A DNA stretch of 24,440 bases from Ruminococcaceae bacterium UBA1417 (GTDB lineage: Bacteria; Bacillota; Clostridia; Oscillospirales; Acutalibacteraceae): positions 37,700-62,139 of the forward strand of contig DBPP01000046.1 of the NCBI GenBank assembly GCA_002305575.1. The letters are read 5' to 3'. Below are positions 12,754 to 21,063 of this stretch, piece after piece. Below the pieces are notes generated by a model. That model had not been told where the DNA came from, did no database searches, and worked only from the letters and a program-made list of their open reading frames with translations. Made by a program: the position numbers and the translations under genes. Each line of letters starts with the position of its first letter. Position 1 is the stretch's first letter.

Positions 12754-14100
12754 TTAGTCCTTTACTTTGTGGGAAACGGTCAGCTTCCCGGAAAACTCGG
12801 CCACGGTGGTGCTTGGAAGTTCGGTATATACCGGCTTAATGATGTTCACCCGCGTGGCTCCGGTCAGTCCTTCCTCCCAGTGAGGGCAGAGGATCAGCTT
12901 CCGCAGATAGTCCGGGTTTATGTCTTGGTCGAGGCTGGATCCTTGCCAGTAGATATACTGGTCGATTGCCCCGCCGGATCCTTCCACATTCTCCACGACT
13001 TCGGACTCGTTCGCCTTCGTTGTCCAGTATTCCAGCTCAATGTCATATTTGAACGTCGTCGGAGCCTCCACCTGCACCAGATCCGTGAGCGGCCTCACGT
13101 CGTCAGCAGAACAGGCCGCCAGCACGTCGGCCAGTATGTCCTCGTCGGGGATTTCTCCACCGGCGCATATTGGCACGATCTTGACGCGCCCGTACATGTT
13201 CCGGGTGATCTCGATCTTTACGGTTTCCGCTTCGGACAGAGCCCCGGAGAGTGCCAGTGTCAGCAGTTCGTCGCTATATGTGGCGGTGTAGTCCGTTTGA
13301 GGCGCGGCCTCCGCTCCGCTTGGAAGGTACACAGTTAAGGTTTCCGGCAGGAGATTGGCACCGCCTTGGAAGGCGTGGCCGTCATATACCGGCAGCGTGC
13401 GCGTGACGGTTTCTGTCTCAGACTCCACCACCGCGTCAGTGACGAGCGGGTTTGCGGTCATGGCCCAGTATTTGTAGGCTTTGGCCGGGCCTGCTGTGCT
13501 GAGCCGGTTTTCTGCTTCCCGGATCCTTTCCCGGTATGCTTCGTCGTCCTCCCGGTCGCCGCCTCCTGCTGTGGCTTCCGTGTTGGTTACATAGTCGATC
13601 AGGGGCACGTCGGAGACGTCCACGATCTGAGAGATCTCTCCGATCGCTATGTCGTTGTAGTCAGTGCCGCCGCTTTCTGCCGTGGCCGATACCTCCACAT
13701 AGAGGCTCCCAGCATAGAGCACGACGGTGGCGTCGGTCAGGAAGTAGTGAACGAAGTCGTTCGTCACCCGGATCCCGGCCGGTATAACAATATTTGACGC
13801 TATGGCCTCGTTGATACCGAAGCGCAGCGTTGTGGTGGCGAAGGTAGGATCGAGGCGTGGAGTGTCCCGGTTTTCGCCCAGAGCGTCCAGCACGGAGCCG
13901 CGAGCATAGCGGAGCATTTTCTGCTTGCAGGCGTCGTTGACACTGTTATACACGGCCACGATCACCTCGGCCATGGCGTCGCCGAAGATCCGGCGCTCGT
14001 CACCCGGATAGAGCGGATCGTTGACTCCGTTCTCCAGCTCGCTGATAATGGTTTCATGCACCTTTTGGGCGCTTGTCTCTATGAATTGGAGCTCGCTCAT
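12754..14100 (-). CDS. Baseplate J-like protein (gp47 family)
   Basis: 448 residues, a wedge component of the contractile-tail baseplate. Recognisable segments are the N-terminal LYPGDERRIFGDAMAEVI, ARGSVLDALGENRDTPRL, the conserved RYRERIREAENRLSTAGPAKAYKYWAM-type region near residue 190 (EDDEAYRERIREAENRL), and a central beta-rich region. The start overlaps the stop of the gp25-like gene by the ATGA arrangement, so the pair is translationally coupled, as is typical of W-J pairs. It precedes the gpI-like gene. Length and order match the J/gp47 family. Confidence 0.88.
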   Translation of the reverse strand: MSELQFIETSAQKVHETIISELENGVNDPLYPGDERRIFGDAMAEVIVAVYNSVNDACKQKMLRYARGSVLDALGENRDTPRLDPTFATTTLRFGINEAIASNIVIPAGIRVTNDFVHYFLTDATVVLYAGSLYVEVSATAESGGTDYNDIAIGEISQIVDVSDVPLIDYVTNTEATAGGGDREDDEAYRERIREAENRLSTAGPAKAYKYWAMTANPLVTDAVVESETETVTRTLPVYDGHAFQGGANLLPETLTVYLPSGAEAAPQTDYTATYSDELLTLALSGALSEAETVKIEITRNMYGRVKIVPICAGGEIPDEDILADVLAACSADDVRPLTDLVQVEAPTTFKYDIELEYWTTKANESEVVENVEGSGGAIDQYIYWQGSSLDQDINPDYLRKLILCPHWEEGLTGATRVNIIKPVYTELPSTTVAEFSGKLTVSHKVKD

Positions 14101-14381
14101 TCGATTTCCTCGTCCTCCTTTCTTTCCGTGATATTCACAGTCATATTAAATTCACCGGATAAAACGCCAGAGGGATCCGTGACGATTTCCTCAGCGTTTA
14201 CCCGTGGTTCGTAGGTTTCGAGCACCCACTCGGCGTCGGCTGCTGCCGCGTCGGTGGCGTTTGGCTGGTCGATCAGAGCACCGTCCCGGCCCCTGAGTCT
14301 GTCGTATGCCACCTCGCCCCGCACGGTTCGCAGCAGGTTGGCCGCGCACACCTGCGGGAGCCCGTTTCCTTGCGCTCTCAT
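14097..14381 (-). CDS. Baseplate wedge protein, gp25/gpW-like
   Basis: 94 residues. The region VRGEVAYDRLRGRDGALIDQ and the following DAEWVLETYEPRVNAEEI are typical of gp25-like baseplate subunits, where a conserved helix carries the glutamate and arginine of the wedge core. Baseplate wedge assembly partner of gpJ, with which it overlaps by four bases. GGAGGGAGG precedes the ATG. Short for the family (110-130 residues), with a variable acidic C-terminus (ERKEDEEIE). Confidence 0.75.
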   Translation of the reverse strand: MRAQGNGLPQVCAANLLRTVRGEVAYDRLRGRDGALIDQPNATDAAAADAEWVLETYEPRVNAEEIVTDPSGVLSGEFNMTVNITERKEDEEIE

Positions 14382-14393
14382 GGCCTCCCTCCT

Positions 14394-15080
14394 TTACACG
14401 AGCGTGACTTCGCTCAGATATACCCAGCTGTTGATCCCGTCCGGGTGGCCGAGCAGCACCTTGTTTTGGCTTTCCTTGATCTGGCTTACCTTATGGCTGC
14501 GCTCTTTTACCCAGTTCGGGATCGTCTGGCCGGTTGCATACCTGCTCCCGGTCGGCCTTACATAGCAGCCGACGGTGATCGTCTTTTTTGGCGCTGCCTG
14601 CACTTGCGTGTTTGCCGGTTTGTTCTGGGATTTCGAGGCCGTGCTGGCTTTCACATTCAGGGCGGTGGTGCTTACCGGCACGCTTGTGGTGTCGGGATCA
14701 TACTCCTTAAATTCAAAGGATAGCGTCGCCAGTCTCATGCGTCCGAGGTCGTCGATCTCGACGTTGCTCACGGACACTTTGCGGAGCTGGAGCTTCGGCC
14801 CCAGCTTCTTGCCTCCCAGATAAAAATAATTTACTTTTGTGACAAGCTCTTTCCAGCTTTCGATCTCTGCCCGGACGTCCACGCCCGCGCCGCTGTGCAG
14901 CACGGTGGTGAAGCTGAGCGGGAATAGATCCGTGCCTCGCTCGTTGGTGGTTTTCTTTTCCTCGGTGCTGGTGTTGTTGTCAGCTACCTGAGAATAGGAA
15001 AAGGCCAGCCCCTCCAGAGCGACGACTTTTTTCTGAGATACGGCCCATGTTTTTGAGCCCCATTTTGCCATTGTCGCCAT
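14394..15080 (-). CDS. Tail protein U-like with C-terminal LysM/SH3-like domain
   Basis: 228 residues. The N-terminal about 130 residues resemble the gpU-type tail protein, including the conserved beta strands around ALEGLAFSYSQ and a FKEYDPD motif. A Ser/Thr/Lys/Asn linker (about 133-165, STTALNVKASTASKSQNKP) leads to a small domain (about 168-228) with TVGCYVRPTGSRYATGQTIP and a terminal INSWVYLSEVTLV. This C-terminal module recurs in clostridial phage tail proteins and may bind the wall or another baseplate part. AGGAGGGG precedes the start. The gene lies between gpV and gp25. The U assignment is the less certain part. Confidence 0.72.
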   Translation of the reverse strand: MATMAKWGSKTWAVSQKKVVALEGLAFSYSQVADNNTSTEEKKTTNERGTDLFPLSFTTVLHSGAGVDVRAEIESWKELVTKVNYFYLGGKKLGPKLQLRKVSVSNVEIDDLGRMRLATLSFEFKEYDPDTTSVPVSTTALNVKASTASKSQNKPANTQVQAAPKKTITVGCYVRPTGSRYATGQTIPNWVKERSHKVSQIKESQNKVLLGHPDGINSWVYLSEVTLV

Positions 15081-15092
15081 ATTGGCCCCTCC

Positions 15093-15443
15093 TTATGTTG
15101 GCCTGCCGGTGGTGCCGCTGCCGGGTTCTACACCTCCATGCCTGTGCCCGGATAAGCTCACGCCGCTGGCGTTTACGTCTCCTTCCGGCACGGATATGGA
15201 TCCGGCCGTCAGTCCGGGAAGGTAAGCGCCCCACTCACCGTCGGCCCGGCCGAGTAGTAGCCCGCTGGCGTCGTCAAATTCGACATACACTACCGGTGTG
15301 CCTTTGGTGAGGTTCCCTGTGCTCCCTCTGAGGTGCCACGGGATCACGATCTTAGCGGTCGGTTTGGCCCCGGCGTCGGAGGGAAGCACGCGGGCGGTGT
15401 TGCCCTCTATCCCGGCGATTGTTCCCTTGTAGATATTTCCCAT
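15093..15443 (-). CDS. Baseplate spike protein, gpV-like
   Basis: 116 residues. An OB-fold-like N-terminal half (MGNIYKGTIAGIEGNTARVL) precedes a middle region and a spike tip. The C-terminus GHRHGGVEPGSGTTGRPT holds the histidine-containing motif (HRH) that in P2 gpV-type spikes coordinates iron at the apex. The spike pierces the host envelope on tail contraction. It is shorter than P2 gpV (211 residues), so the beta-helix shaft is reduced. It follows the hub gene without a gap (start begins one base after the stop). Confidence 0.85.
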   Translation of the reverse strand: MGNIYKGTIAGIEGNTARVLPSDAGAKPTAKIVIPWHLRGSTGNLTKGTPVVYVEFDDASGLLLGRADGEWGAYLPGLTAGSISVPEGDVNASGVSLSGHRHGGVEPGSGTTGRPT

Positions 15444-16361
15444 TTAGTAGCCCTCCAGCAGATCCCTGAAATAGATTGTTGACTTGTTGCCTACGAAGTC
15501 ATGCCGGACTTTGTACACAAAGACGGTACCGTCCCACATGCTTGCTTTTGTCGTTTTTAAAGTCAGCAGGCTGGCGGCTGCGTACCCAGTCATTAGAGCC
15601 TTGGAAAACTGCCCCGTGCGTCCGTATTTGTTGGCATTTCGGAGCAGGCCCTTGGCGAAGCGGGCCGCCTCTGCGTTGCTGGTGACTTGGATCGGGATCT
15701 CCGGTCGCAGTATGGCGCTGTTTGAAGCGTCTGCCACATATTTGCCGGAGTAGCTCCCGCTTGCCACCTCGCAGGAGCCGAACATGGTGTCGCGGTTGTC
15801 CTCGTAGGTAAAGACGCCGTTTTCGTCCACCGTGAGGCCGCCAGCGGGTTCCTGCTGCTCAATGTAGTGCTCGTTATACGCGAGCAGAGAGCCGTCAAAA
15901 ATAAGCATTTGACAGCCCTCCAGCATACAAAGACGAGAAAAGAGGGAAAAATCCCCCTCATTGTCTTGTTTGATATACGGGTAAACCTGATCTTCGCACC
16001 CGTAGTTTTTAAAGGCGAGGCCGTGGTTCCCGGCAAATTCATTTGCCAATTGAAGGAAGCGCACGCCCTCCCAGCTCTTTGATTTCCGGATCTTTGCCGT
16101 TTTCGGCATAGACATGGCCCGGATCGTAAAGAGTCCGTTTTCTGGTTTCATGGAGTGAACGAACATTTTCCCGGTATCGCTTGCGCCTTCCTTGAAGCGC
16201 ACTGTGTCACCGGCCGCCGGTTGCCATTTGCTCCATATTCCCTTGGTGTCATTGAAACGGATCACGAGCGTGTCGGCCTGTTTTTCCGCGAACATTTCAT
16301 GCACGCAGTAGTTCACCGACACGTCGTTGTATATGTCCGTCCCGTTATAGTAAAAATTCAC
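15444..16361 (-). CDS. Baseplate hub protein, gpD-like (late control D family)
   Basis: 305 residues. gpD/gp27-family hub protein that links tail tube, tape measure and spike. Recognised by the N-terminal FYYNGTDIYNDVSVNYCVHEMF, an FSLFSRLCMLEGCQMLIFDG stretch near residue 140 and a VRHDFVGNKSTIYFRDLLEG C-terminus. The start is set at GTG 16361, which overlaps the gpX stop as GTGA and has GGAG eleven bases upstream. A GTG at 16400 is also in frame but lies 43 bases inside the previous gene with no ribosome site. Position between gpX and gpV is canonical. Confidence 0.85.
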   Translation of the reverse strand: MNFYYNGTDIYNDVSVNYCVHEMFAEKQADTLVIRFNDTKGIWSKWQPAAGDTVRFKEGASDTGKMFVHSMKPENGLFTIRAMSMPKTAKIRKSKSWEGVRFLQLANEFAGNHGLAFKNYGCEDQVYPYIKQDNEGDFSLFSRLCMLEGCQMLIFDGSLLAYNEHYIEQQEPAGGLTVDENGVFTYEDNRDTMFGSCEVASGSYSGKYVADASNSAILRPEIPIQVTSNAEAARFAKGLLRNANKYGRTGQFSKALMTGYAAASLLTLKTTKASMWDGTVFVYKVRHDFVGNKSTIYFRDLLEGY

Positions 16362-16609
16362 GAAGCGTCCAGCTCCGGGATTTCTTCGCCCCGACGCCAC
16401 GGCGGCAGAGTTTCCGGCGTCTCTGCGTCCTCTACGATTGGCAGCCGGAGGGCCACGTTCGCTTCGAAGATCAGAACGTCCGCATAGTCGGGGTTAAATT
16501 CAATGATGTAATGGGCGAGGGTTTCCTCGTTATACATTTGCAGCGCCAGGGCGTCGAAGGTGTCGCCTTCGCGTGTGATGTATTCCAGATAGCCCGTTAC
16601 CCTACGCAT
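16358..16609 (-). CDS. Tail protein X (LysM-type)
   Basis: 83 residues. P2 gpX-like tail protein: a LysM fold over about residues 7-60, with YITREGDTFDALALQMY, then YIIEFNPDYADVLIFEA, then LRLPIV, followed by a Pro/Glu tail. gpX-type proteins help join the tape measure or hub to the tail. Its ATG (16609) overlaps the tape-measure stop by eight bases (ATGCGTAG), and GGAGGTGG lies ahead. The in-frame upstream sequence to 16912 is tape-measure shadow, not an extension. Confidence 0.88.
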   Translation of the reverse strand: MRRVTGYLEYITREGDTFDALALQMYNEETLAHYIIEFNPDYADVLIFEANVALRLPIVEDAETPETLPPWRRGEEIPELDAS

Positions 16610-19600
16610 AAAGCGCCACCTCCCTTGCCTGAATAAATTCCTCCAGCCAGTCGAAAAACTCGGCCTCGTGTGCTTTGAGGCGGGCCATGAAGTCGTCGGC
16701 GTCCTCGCCGGATCCTTCCGTCTGGATCTGTGGGCTCCATGTGAAGCCGGAAAAATCGTAGTAAATGACGGTGCTCGTGTTGTTGGCGAGACTCCCCAGA
16801 GAGAAGTCGTCCAGAGCGAGCAGCTTTCCGGCTGTATTCGTGAGCCCTGCGCCTCCCTCGGAGGAAGATCCGAGGGTTCCGAGCAGCTGCCCGGCTTTCT
16901 GCCAGATAGCAATATTTTGATCTCGGTAGGCAGGATCGAACGAGATTACCGCCTCCATGCCTTCCTCGCCCGCGATTGATACGCCGTCGGTAAAGCCGCC
17001 AGTTGCAAGCATTGGAATGTTCGGGATATTGATCCCGAAGGTGTTGCCGCCTACGACTGGCACCCAGTCCGGGATTGTTACGCTGATACCGTTCAGCGCA
17101 TTGATTGCACTGTTCACAAGGCCGATCACGGCGTTGATCGGTGCCTTCACCAGCCCCACGAGGCCGTCCCAAAGGCCGCCGAAAACCTGAACGACTCCGC
17201 TCCATGCTGAGCTCCAGCTTCCAGAGAAAACGCCGGTTATAAAGTTAATCAGCCCTTGGAAGATAGAGATCAGGCTTTGCACGATCGGCTGGATCGCCTG
17301 AATAGCAGCCCCCAGCACGGCGGTGAAAATGTTCGCCAGTGCTTGCAGGATCGGCATGATTGGCTGCAGCACCGTGTTAATGAGTGACATAAAAATGTTA
17401 ATCAGCGGCGTGATCGCCGACATGATGAGGTTCAGGATCGGCTCCACCAGTGAAATAATGAGGTTCAGGATCGGCGTCAGCAGCGACACGATCATATTCA
17501 GGATCGGCGTCAGCATGTTGAGGATCTGGATCAGGATTGGAAGCACCGCCTGAATAATCTGCATAATAATCGGCAGAATGGTGTTAAGCAGCTGAATAAT
17601 CACCGGCATGATCGCGGTCACAATCTGTGAGAGGATCGGGAGCAGCGCACTGATAAGCTGCACAAAAACTGGAAGGATCGCCTGAACGATCTGCATTAAA
17701 ACCGGAAGCAGTGCGTTGATAAACTCCACCAGCACCGGCAAGACTGCCTGAATAATCTGCATTATCACCGGGAGCAGCTGGTTGATTAGGTCTATCAGCG
17801 TAGTGAGCACTGTCTGGACGATCTGCGTCAGGATCGGGAGCATTTGGTTTATAAGGTCAATAATAACCGGCAGAATAGCGCCGATCAGCTCCACCAGCAC
17901 CGGGATCACTGCCGAGGCAATTTGTGCGAAGGCAGAGAGAACGGTCGCCGCAGTCTGTTGGATCAGCGGCATAAGCTGGTTAATCATTTGCACGATTCCG
18001 GCTCCGAGCTCCGAAAAGCTGGCTTGCAGCTCGGCCCAGATTGCTGTCACATTAGCCCGAAAGTCCTCGTTTGTCTGCCATAAATACATAAAACCGGCAG
18101 CCAGCGCGGCCACGATTGCGATCACGGCCATGACAGGCCCGGAGACTGCGCCGAGGGCGGTCGTAAATCCGGTGATCGCTCCCTTTATCTTTCCAAACTG
18201 CGCCACAAGAGAGCCCCAGTTCATAGCCACCAAAACGGCGCTGAGCGTTCCCAGCGCAAGGCCGATCTCAGGAAGGTGAGACGATACCCAGTCCACCGCC
18301 GGGGCTACGTTTGCGTTCACATAGTCCACGGCCTCTTTCATGGCGGGAGTGAGTTCTTCGGCTACCGGCTGCACCACTTCGGACTTGATTGTGCGCCCCA
18401 GCTGGGAGAGTGAGCTCTCCAGCGTATCATAGGCGGCGCTGTCCAGTTGTGCCATGGCGTCGGAAGTGCTCTGGATCGCGCCCTGTGTGTCCATAAGGGA
18501 CGCCACGGTGTCAACGCCCAGATCCTCCCACATAGTGCCAAACAGGCCGACGCCTGCCTGATATTGCAGCGTCGCGTCGTCGCACTCTTGCAGAGCCTCC
18601 ATAATGTCGCCGATCGCAGCCTGAGCCTCTGGCCCGCCCTTGTTGAATTGAGCGATTACTTCCTCGGTATTAAGGCCGAGCTGTTCGAGGTACTCGTTTG
18701 CTGTGCCGTCGCTCATTCGTATGTTAAACTCTTTTACCGCGTCGCCCAGTTTGTCAATGCTCCATGTTCCAGTCTCGGCTCCGTTTGCCAGCATGTTGAA
18801 CATATCGTCGGCAGAATATCCGGCGTTCCGAAACTGGACGCTGTACTCGTTGATCGTGTCCAGAAGGTCGTCGTTTTGGTTCAGTCCTTTTTGTGCCCCT
18901 TGCACGATAAGGTTAAACGCTTCCTCTGCGCTTATGCCAAACTGATCCGTGAGGCTGTTCGCTGCCCTCAGGCTTTCTACTACGTCGAAGCCGAACACGT
19001 CCTCCAGCGCGATCGCGTTTTTGGTTATCTGAGCCAGCGAAGCCTTGTCCAGATTGTCGGTCATTTGAATGACGGTGGAGAGTTTTTCCGAAACGTCTCC
19101 GAGGCTGTCGCCATAGTTGGAGTTGTAAACCTCGTACATGACGTCCTCGAAGCCTTCGAGTTCTTGCGCGGTGGCTCCTGTTCTGGCGCTTAGCATAGCG
19201 AGAGAGGTGTCTCCCTCCGTTGCCAGCTCCTTGAAAGCGTCCACCGCTTTATTGATCCCCTCGGTCACAAGGTTGGCAAGGACATTTTTCAGCACTGTGT
19301 AGCCTTCGCTGGAGCTTTCCGCGTCCTGCCCGGCGTCCTCCAGAGAGTTGCCCAGTTGATCCGCTGCCTGTTCGGCAGCACTTAGCCTCTGCCGGTTCTC
19401 GTTCAGATCGCCGGAAAGTTGGCTAATCTGGCTTGCCAGCTGCCGCGCTTCGGCCGAGGTTTCCCCCTGTTCGAGTGCTACGTTGGCATAGGAGCGGCGC
19501 AGCGTTGCAAGCTCAGCCTCCTGCTCGCTGATCTGTTTTTGCAGTCTGCTGTATGCGTCGGCGGTTTCTTGCTGGCCTCCTGCGAGCTTTTGGGCTGCTT

Positions 19601-19916
19601 CGTGGGCTGCTTCGAGTGCTCCCCGGTTTTCGTTCAGCTCGTTGGATAGATCCTGAATGGTGTCGGCGAGCTTTAGGGCCTCGTCGGTGCTTTCGGATCC
19701 GCTCACGATATAATCTTCGTACCCACGTTGGAGGTTTTTCAGAACAGACTCCTGCGTACTGATTTCGGCCGCCAGTTTCGCGGCAGCTCCGGCAGACTCC
19801 AGCGTCTCTTGACTCATTTCTTCGAGCCGGTCAACGGCCTGCTTTATAGCCTGTTGTAAAGACGGGCTGAGGCTACCGGCGATCTCGATCGTAGATTGTA
19901 AGGTCTTGCCCGCCAT
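16602..19916 (-). CDS. Tail tape measure protein
   Basis: 1104 residues, setting tail length and spanning the tail tube; at about 1.5 angstrom per residue this would predict a tube near 165 nm (family rule of thumb). The N-terminal about 200 residues are coiled coil. A predicted core of about 200-560 contains membrane-active helices (PVMAVIAIVAALAAGFMYLW near 590). Residues about 670-845 are sixteen tandem 11-residue repeats, followed by a small C-terminal domain. GGAGGTGAGG precedes ATG, overlapping the stop of the frameshift product upstream. It is flanked by the chaperone and gpX genes in canonical order. Confidence 0.95.
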   Translation of the reverse strand: MAGKTLQSTIEIAGSLSPSLQQAIKQAVDRLEEMSQETLESAGAAAKLAAEISTQESVLKNLQRGYEDYIVSGSESTDEALKLADTIQDLSNELNENRGALEAAHEAAQKLAGGQQETADAYSRLQKQISEQEAELATLRRSYANVALEQGETSAEARQLASQISQLSGDLNENRQRLSAAEQAADQLGNSLEDAGQDAESSSEGYTVLKNVLANLVTEGINKAVDAFKELATEGDTSLAMLSARTGATAQELEGFEDVMYEVYNSNYGDSLGDVSEKLSTVIQMTDNLDKASLAQITKNAIALEDVFGFDVVESLRAANSLTDQFGISAEEAFNLIVQGAQKGLNQNDDLLDTINEYSVQFRNAGYSADDMFNMLANGAETGTWSIDKLGDAVKEFNIRMSDGTANEYLEQLGLNTEEVIAQFNKGGPEAQAAIGDIMEALQECDDATLQYQAGVGLFGTMWEDLGVDTVASLMDTQGAIQSTSDAMAQLDSAAYDTLESSLSQLGRTIKSEVVQPVAEELTPAMKEAVDYVNANVAPAVDWVSSHLPEIGLALGTLSAVLVAMNWGSLVAQFGKIKGAITGFTTALGAVSGPVMAVIAIVAALAAGFMYLWQTNEDFRANVTAIWAELQASFSELGAGIVQMINQLMPLIQQTAATVLSAFAQIASAVIPVLVELIGAILPVIIDLINQMLPILTQIVQTVLTTLIDLINQLLPVIMQIIQAVLPVLVEFINALLPVLMQIVQAILPVFVQLISALLPILSQIVTAIMPVIIQLLNTILPIIMQIIQAVLPILIQILNMLTPILNMIVSLLTPILNLIISLVEPILNLIMSAITPLINIFMSLINTVLQPIMPILQALANIFTAVLGAAIQAIQPIVQSLISIFQGLINFITGVFSGSWSSAWSGVVQVFGGLWDGLVGLVKAPINAVIGLVNSAINALNGISVTIPDWVPVVGGNTFGINIPNIPMLATGGFTDGVSIAGEEGMEAVISFDPAYRDQNIAIWQKAGQLLGTLGSSSEGGAGLTNTAGKLLALDDFSLGSLANNTSTVIYYDFSGFTWSPQIQTEGSGEDADDFMARLKAHEAEFFDWLEEFIQAREVALYA
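17382..17909 (-). repeat. Sixteen tandem 33-bp repeats in the tape measure gene
   Basis: Sixteen consecutive 11-codon units, most starting [ILV]LP, in-frame with no interruption (for example LPVIMQIIQAV, LPVLVEFINAL, LPVLMQIVQAI). Units alternate between a D/E/Q-L-I-N type and a Q-I-V-Q type, a 22-residue (66-bp) super-period, for most of the array. Eleven-residue periodicity is known from tape measure helices. Confidence 0.85.
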
Positions 19917-19920
19917 GTCC

Positions 19921-20048
19921 TCACCTCCGTTTCCTTACATGTTTGGGCTTGAAGTGCGGCCGGTTCTTCTCCATGCGTTTTCTTTCTTCCGCGAGATCCT
20001 CGGCCGCCTCTGCATATTCAACGATAAAATCTGTTACTCGCTTTTTTT
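19921..20048 (-). CDS. Frameshift extension of the tail assembly chaperone (E' region)
   Basis: An open frame in the -1 register relative to the chaperone gene, entered at the A7 run (20042-20048, minus strand reading TCG-AAA-AAA-AGC). It adds 40 residues starting KRVTDFIVEYAEAAEDLAEE, ending at a TGA (19921-19923) just inside the ribosome site of the tape measure gene. It has no start codon of its own with a ribosome site. A chaperone with a -1 extended form, encoded before the tape measure, is known in many tailed phages (lambda G/GT, P2 E/E'). The longer product would be 182 residues. The ribosomal slip is inferred from sequence. Confidence 0.72.
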
Positions 20049-20468
20049 CGAGGTCTGCCGTGCTGGTGTGGTAGACTCTGGCGTAGTCTCGGTAGGCTCG
20101 CCGGAGTCGTCGCCCGTTTGTGTTTTCTCCCCCGACGCGAGCATAAAATTTCGGCCGATCGTCATAACCTCCACGACGTCGCGCCCTTTGATCCTTTCGA
20201 GGTCGGAAAAATCATAGGAGGGGTTCACTGCCACAATGGCAGCGAAGCCGAGGTAAAGGTGGAGACTAAAATCAAATTCAGCCGCCGGGGCGATAGAAAT
20301 ATCTTTCCGGCCTGCTGCCGCCTTCCTCCGTGACTCAGCCGTCGCAAAAAGGATCCCGTCGATCTCGTTCGAGTCGTAGGTCACTTCGGTGATTTCGTTC
20401 CCGTTAATCAGGATCGGATTTTTCAGGCGCAGCGTGCCCTTGATCGGGTTTTTGGTTACTTCTTTCAT
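20034..20468 (-). CDS. Tail assembly chaperone (gpE-like)
   Basis: 144 residues. Short gpE/gp41-like protein encoded between tail tube and tape measure; binds the tape measure during tail assembly and is not in the virion. N-terminal beta-rich segment TLRLKNPILINGNEITEVTY and a middle MTIGRNFMLASGEKTQ are visible, followed by a Thr/Glu/Ser-rich tail (STTPARQTSKKSE). It ends in KKSE at an A7 run where a -1 shift would extend it. AAAGGAGCC precedes ATG. Immediately upstream is a terminator-like hairpin. Confidence 0.82.
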   Translation of the reverse strand: MKEVTKNPIKGTLRLKNPILINGNEITEVTYDSNEIDGILFATAESRRKAAAGRKDISIAPAAEFDFSLHLYLGFAAIVAVNPSYDFSDLERIKGRDVVEVMTIGRNFMLASGEKTQTGDDSGEPTETTPESTTPARQTSKKSE

Positions 20469-20481
20469 GCTTTGGCTCCTT

Positions 20482-20518
20482 TCATAAAATAAGCCCGCCA
20501 GAGGAAAGTCCGGCGGGC
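20482..20518 (-). terminator. Terminator/attenuator after the tail tube gene
   Basis: A perfect 7-bp stem GCCCGCC/GGCGGGC (20512-20518 with 20493-20499) is followed on the minus strand by TTATTTTAT. It lies after the tail tube stop and before the chaperone gene. It may lower transcription of downstream genes so that sheath and tube, needed in many copies, are over-expressed. Confidence 0.7.
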
Positions 20519-20539
20519 CGTTAATTCAGATATTCATAC

Positions 20540-21049
20540 TTAGAGCAGGTTGTTGATTGCGCTCATGTAGTCCTTGCCATTCACGCGGAGGATCTGGCTC
20601 AGTCTGTCCACGCACATATACTCCGCGCCGTTTGCGTAGATCTGCATACGGGTGACAGTGTAAGTGCCTTCCGCTTCGGTTGCGGATCCAATTTCAACGC
20701 CCAGCTCCGGGAGCGCCGCGGGCATAACACGGACAAAAGCCTTGCAGCCCTCAGTCCCCTGAGTGCCGTCAGACTTGACGACGTTCTGCACCCAGCGAAA
20801 CTCAAGGTTTTGCTTTTCCAGACGTCCCAGACGGCTGAGGCCCATGTCCACGCCGATCTTGGTGATCGTGAGCTCCATGTTTTCCAGAAGGCCCACGAGT
20901 GGCACGGTCATGTTACCCATGGCCATGACGTCAGCGGTCATAAATTCGAGGCCCGGAAGGGTGAAGGCCACGTCCTTAGCCACCAGCGTGTTGTCGGCGT
21001 AGACGGTATCAGCCACCACCGGCCCTTTAATATCCAGCCATTTTCCCAT
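20540..21049 (-). CDS. Tail tube protein (major tail tube, FII family)
   Basis: 169 residues, the size of P2 FII. It polymerises as stacked rings to form the inner tube of the contractile tail. Visible segments: KGPVVADTVYADNTLVAKDV, LPGLEFMTADVMAMG, and LRVNGKDYMSAINNLL at the end, consistent with a tube beta-barrel. GGAGGTGC precedes the ATG. It follows the sheath gene directly, the P2 order, and is followed by an attenuator hairpin. Confidence 0.88.
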   Translation of the reverse strand: MGKWLDIKGPVVADTVYADNTLVAKDVAFTLPGLEFMTADVMAMGNMTVPLVGLLENMELTITKIGVDMGLSRLGRLEKQNLEFRWVQNVVKSDGTQGTEGCKAFVRVMPAALPELGVEIGSATEAEGTYTVTRMQIYANGAEYMCVDRLSQILRVNGKDYMSAINNLL

Positions 21050-21063
21050 TTTTCTGCACCTCC

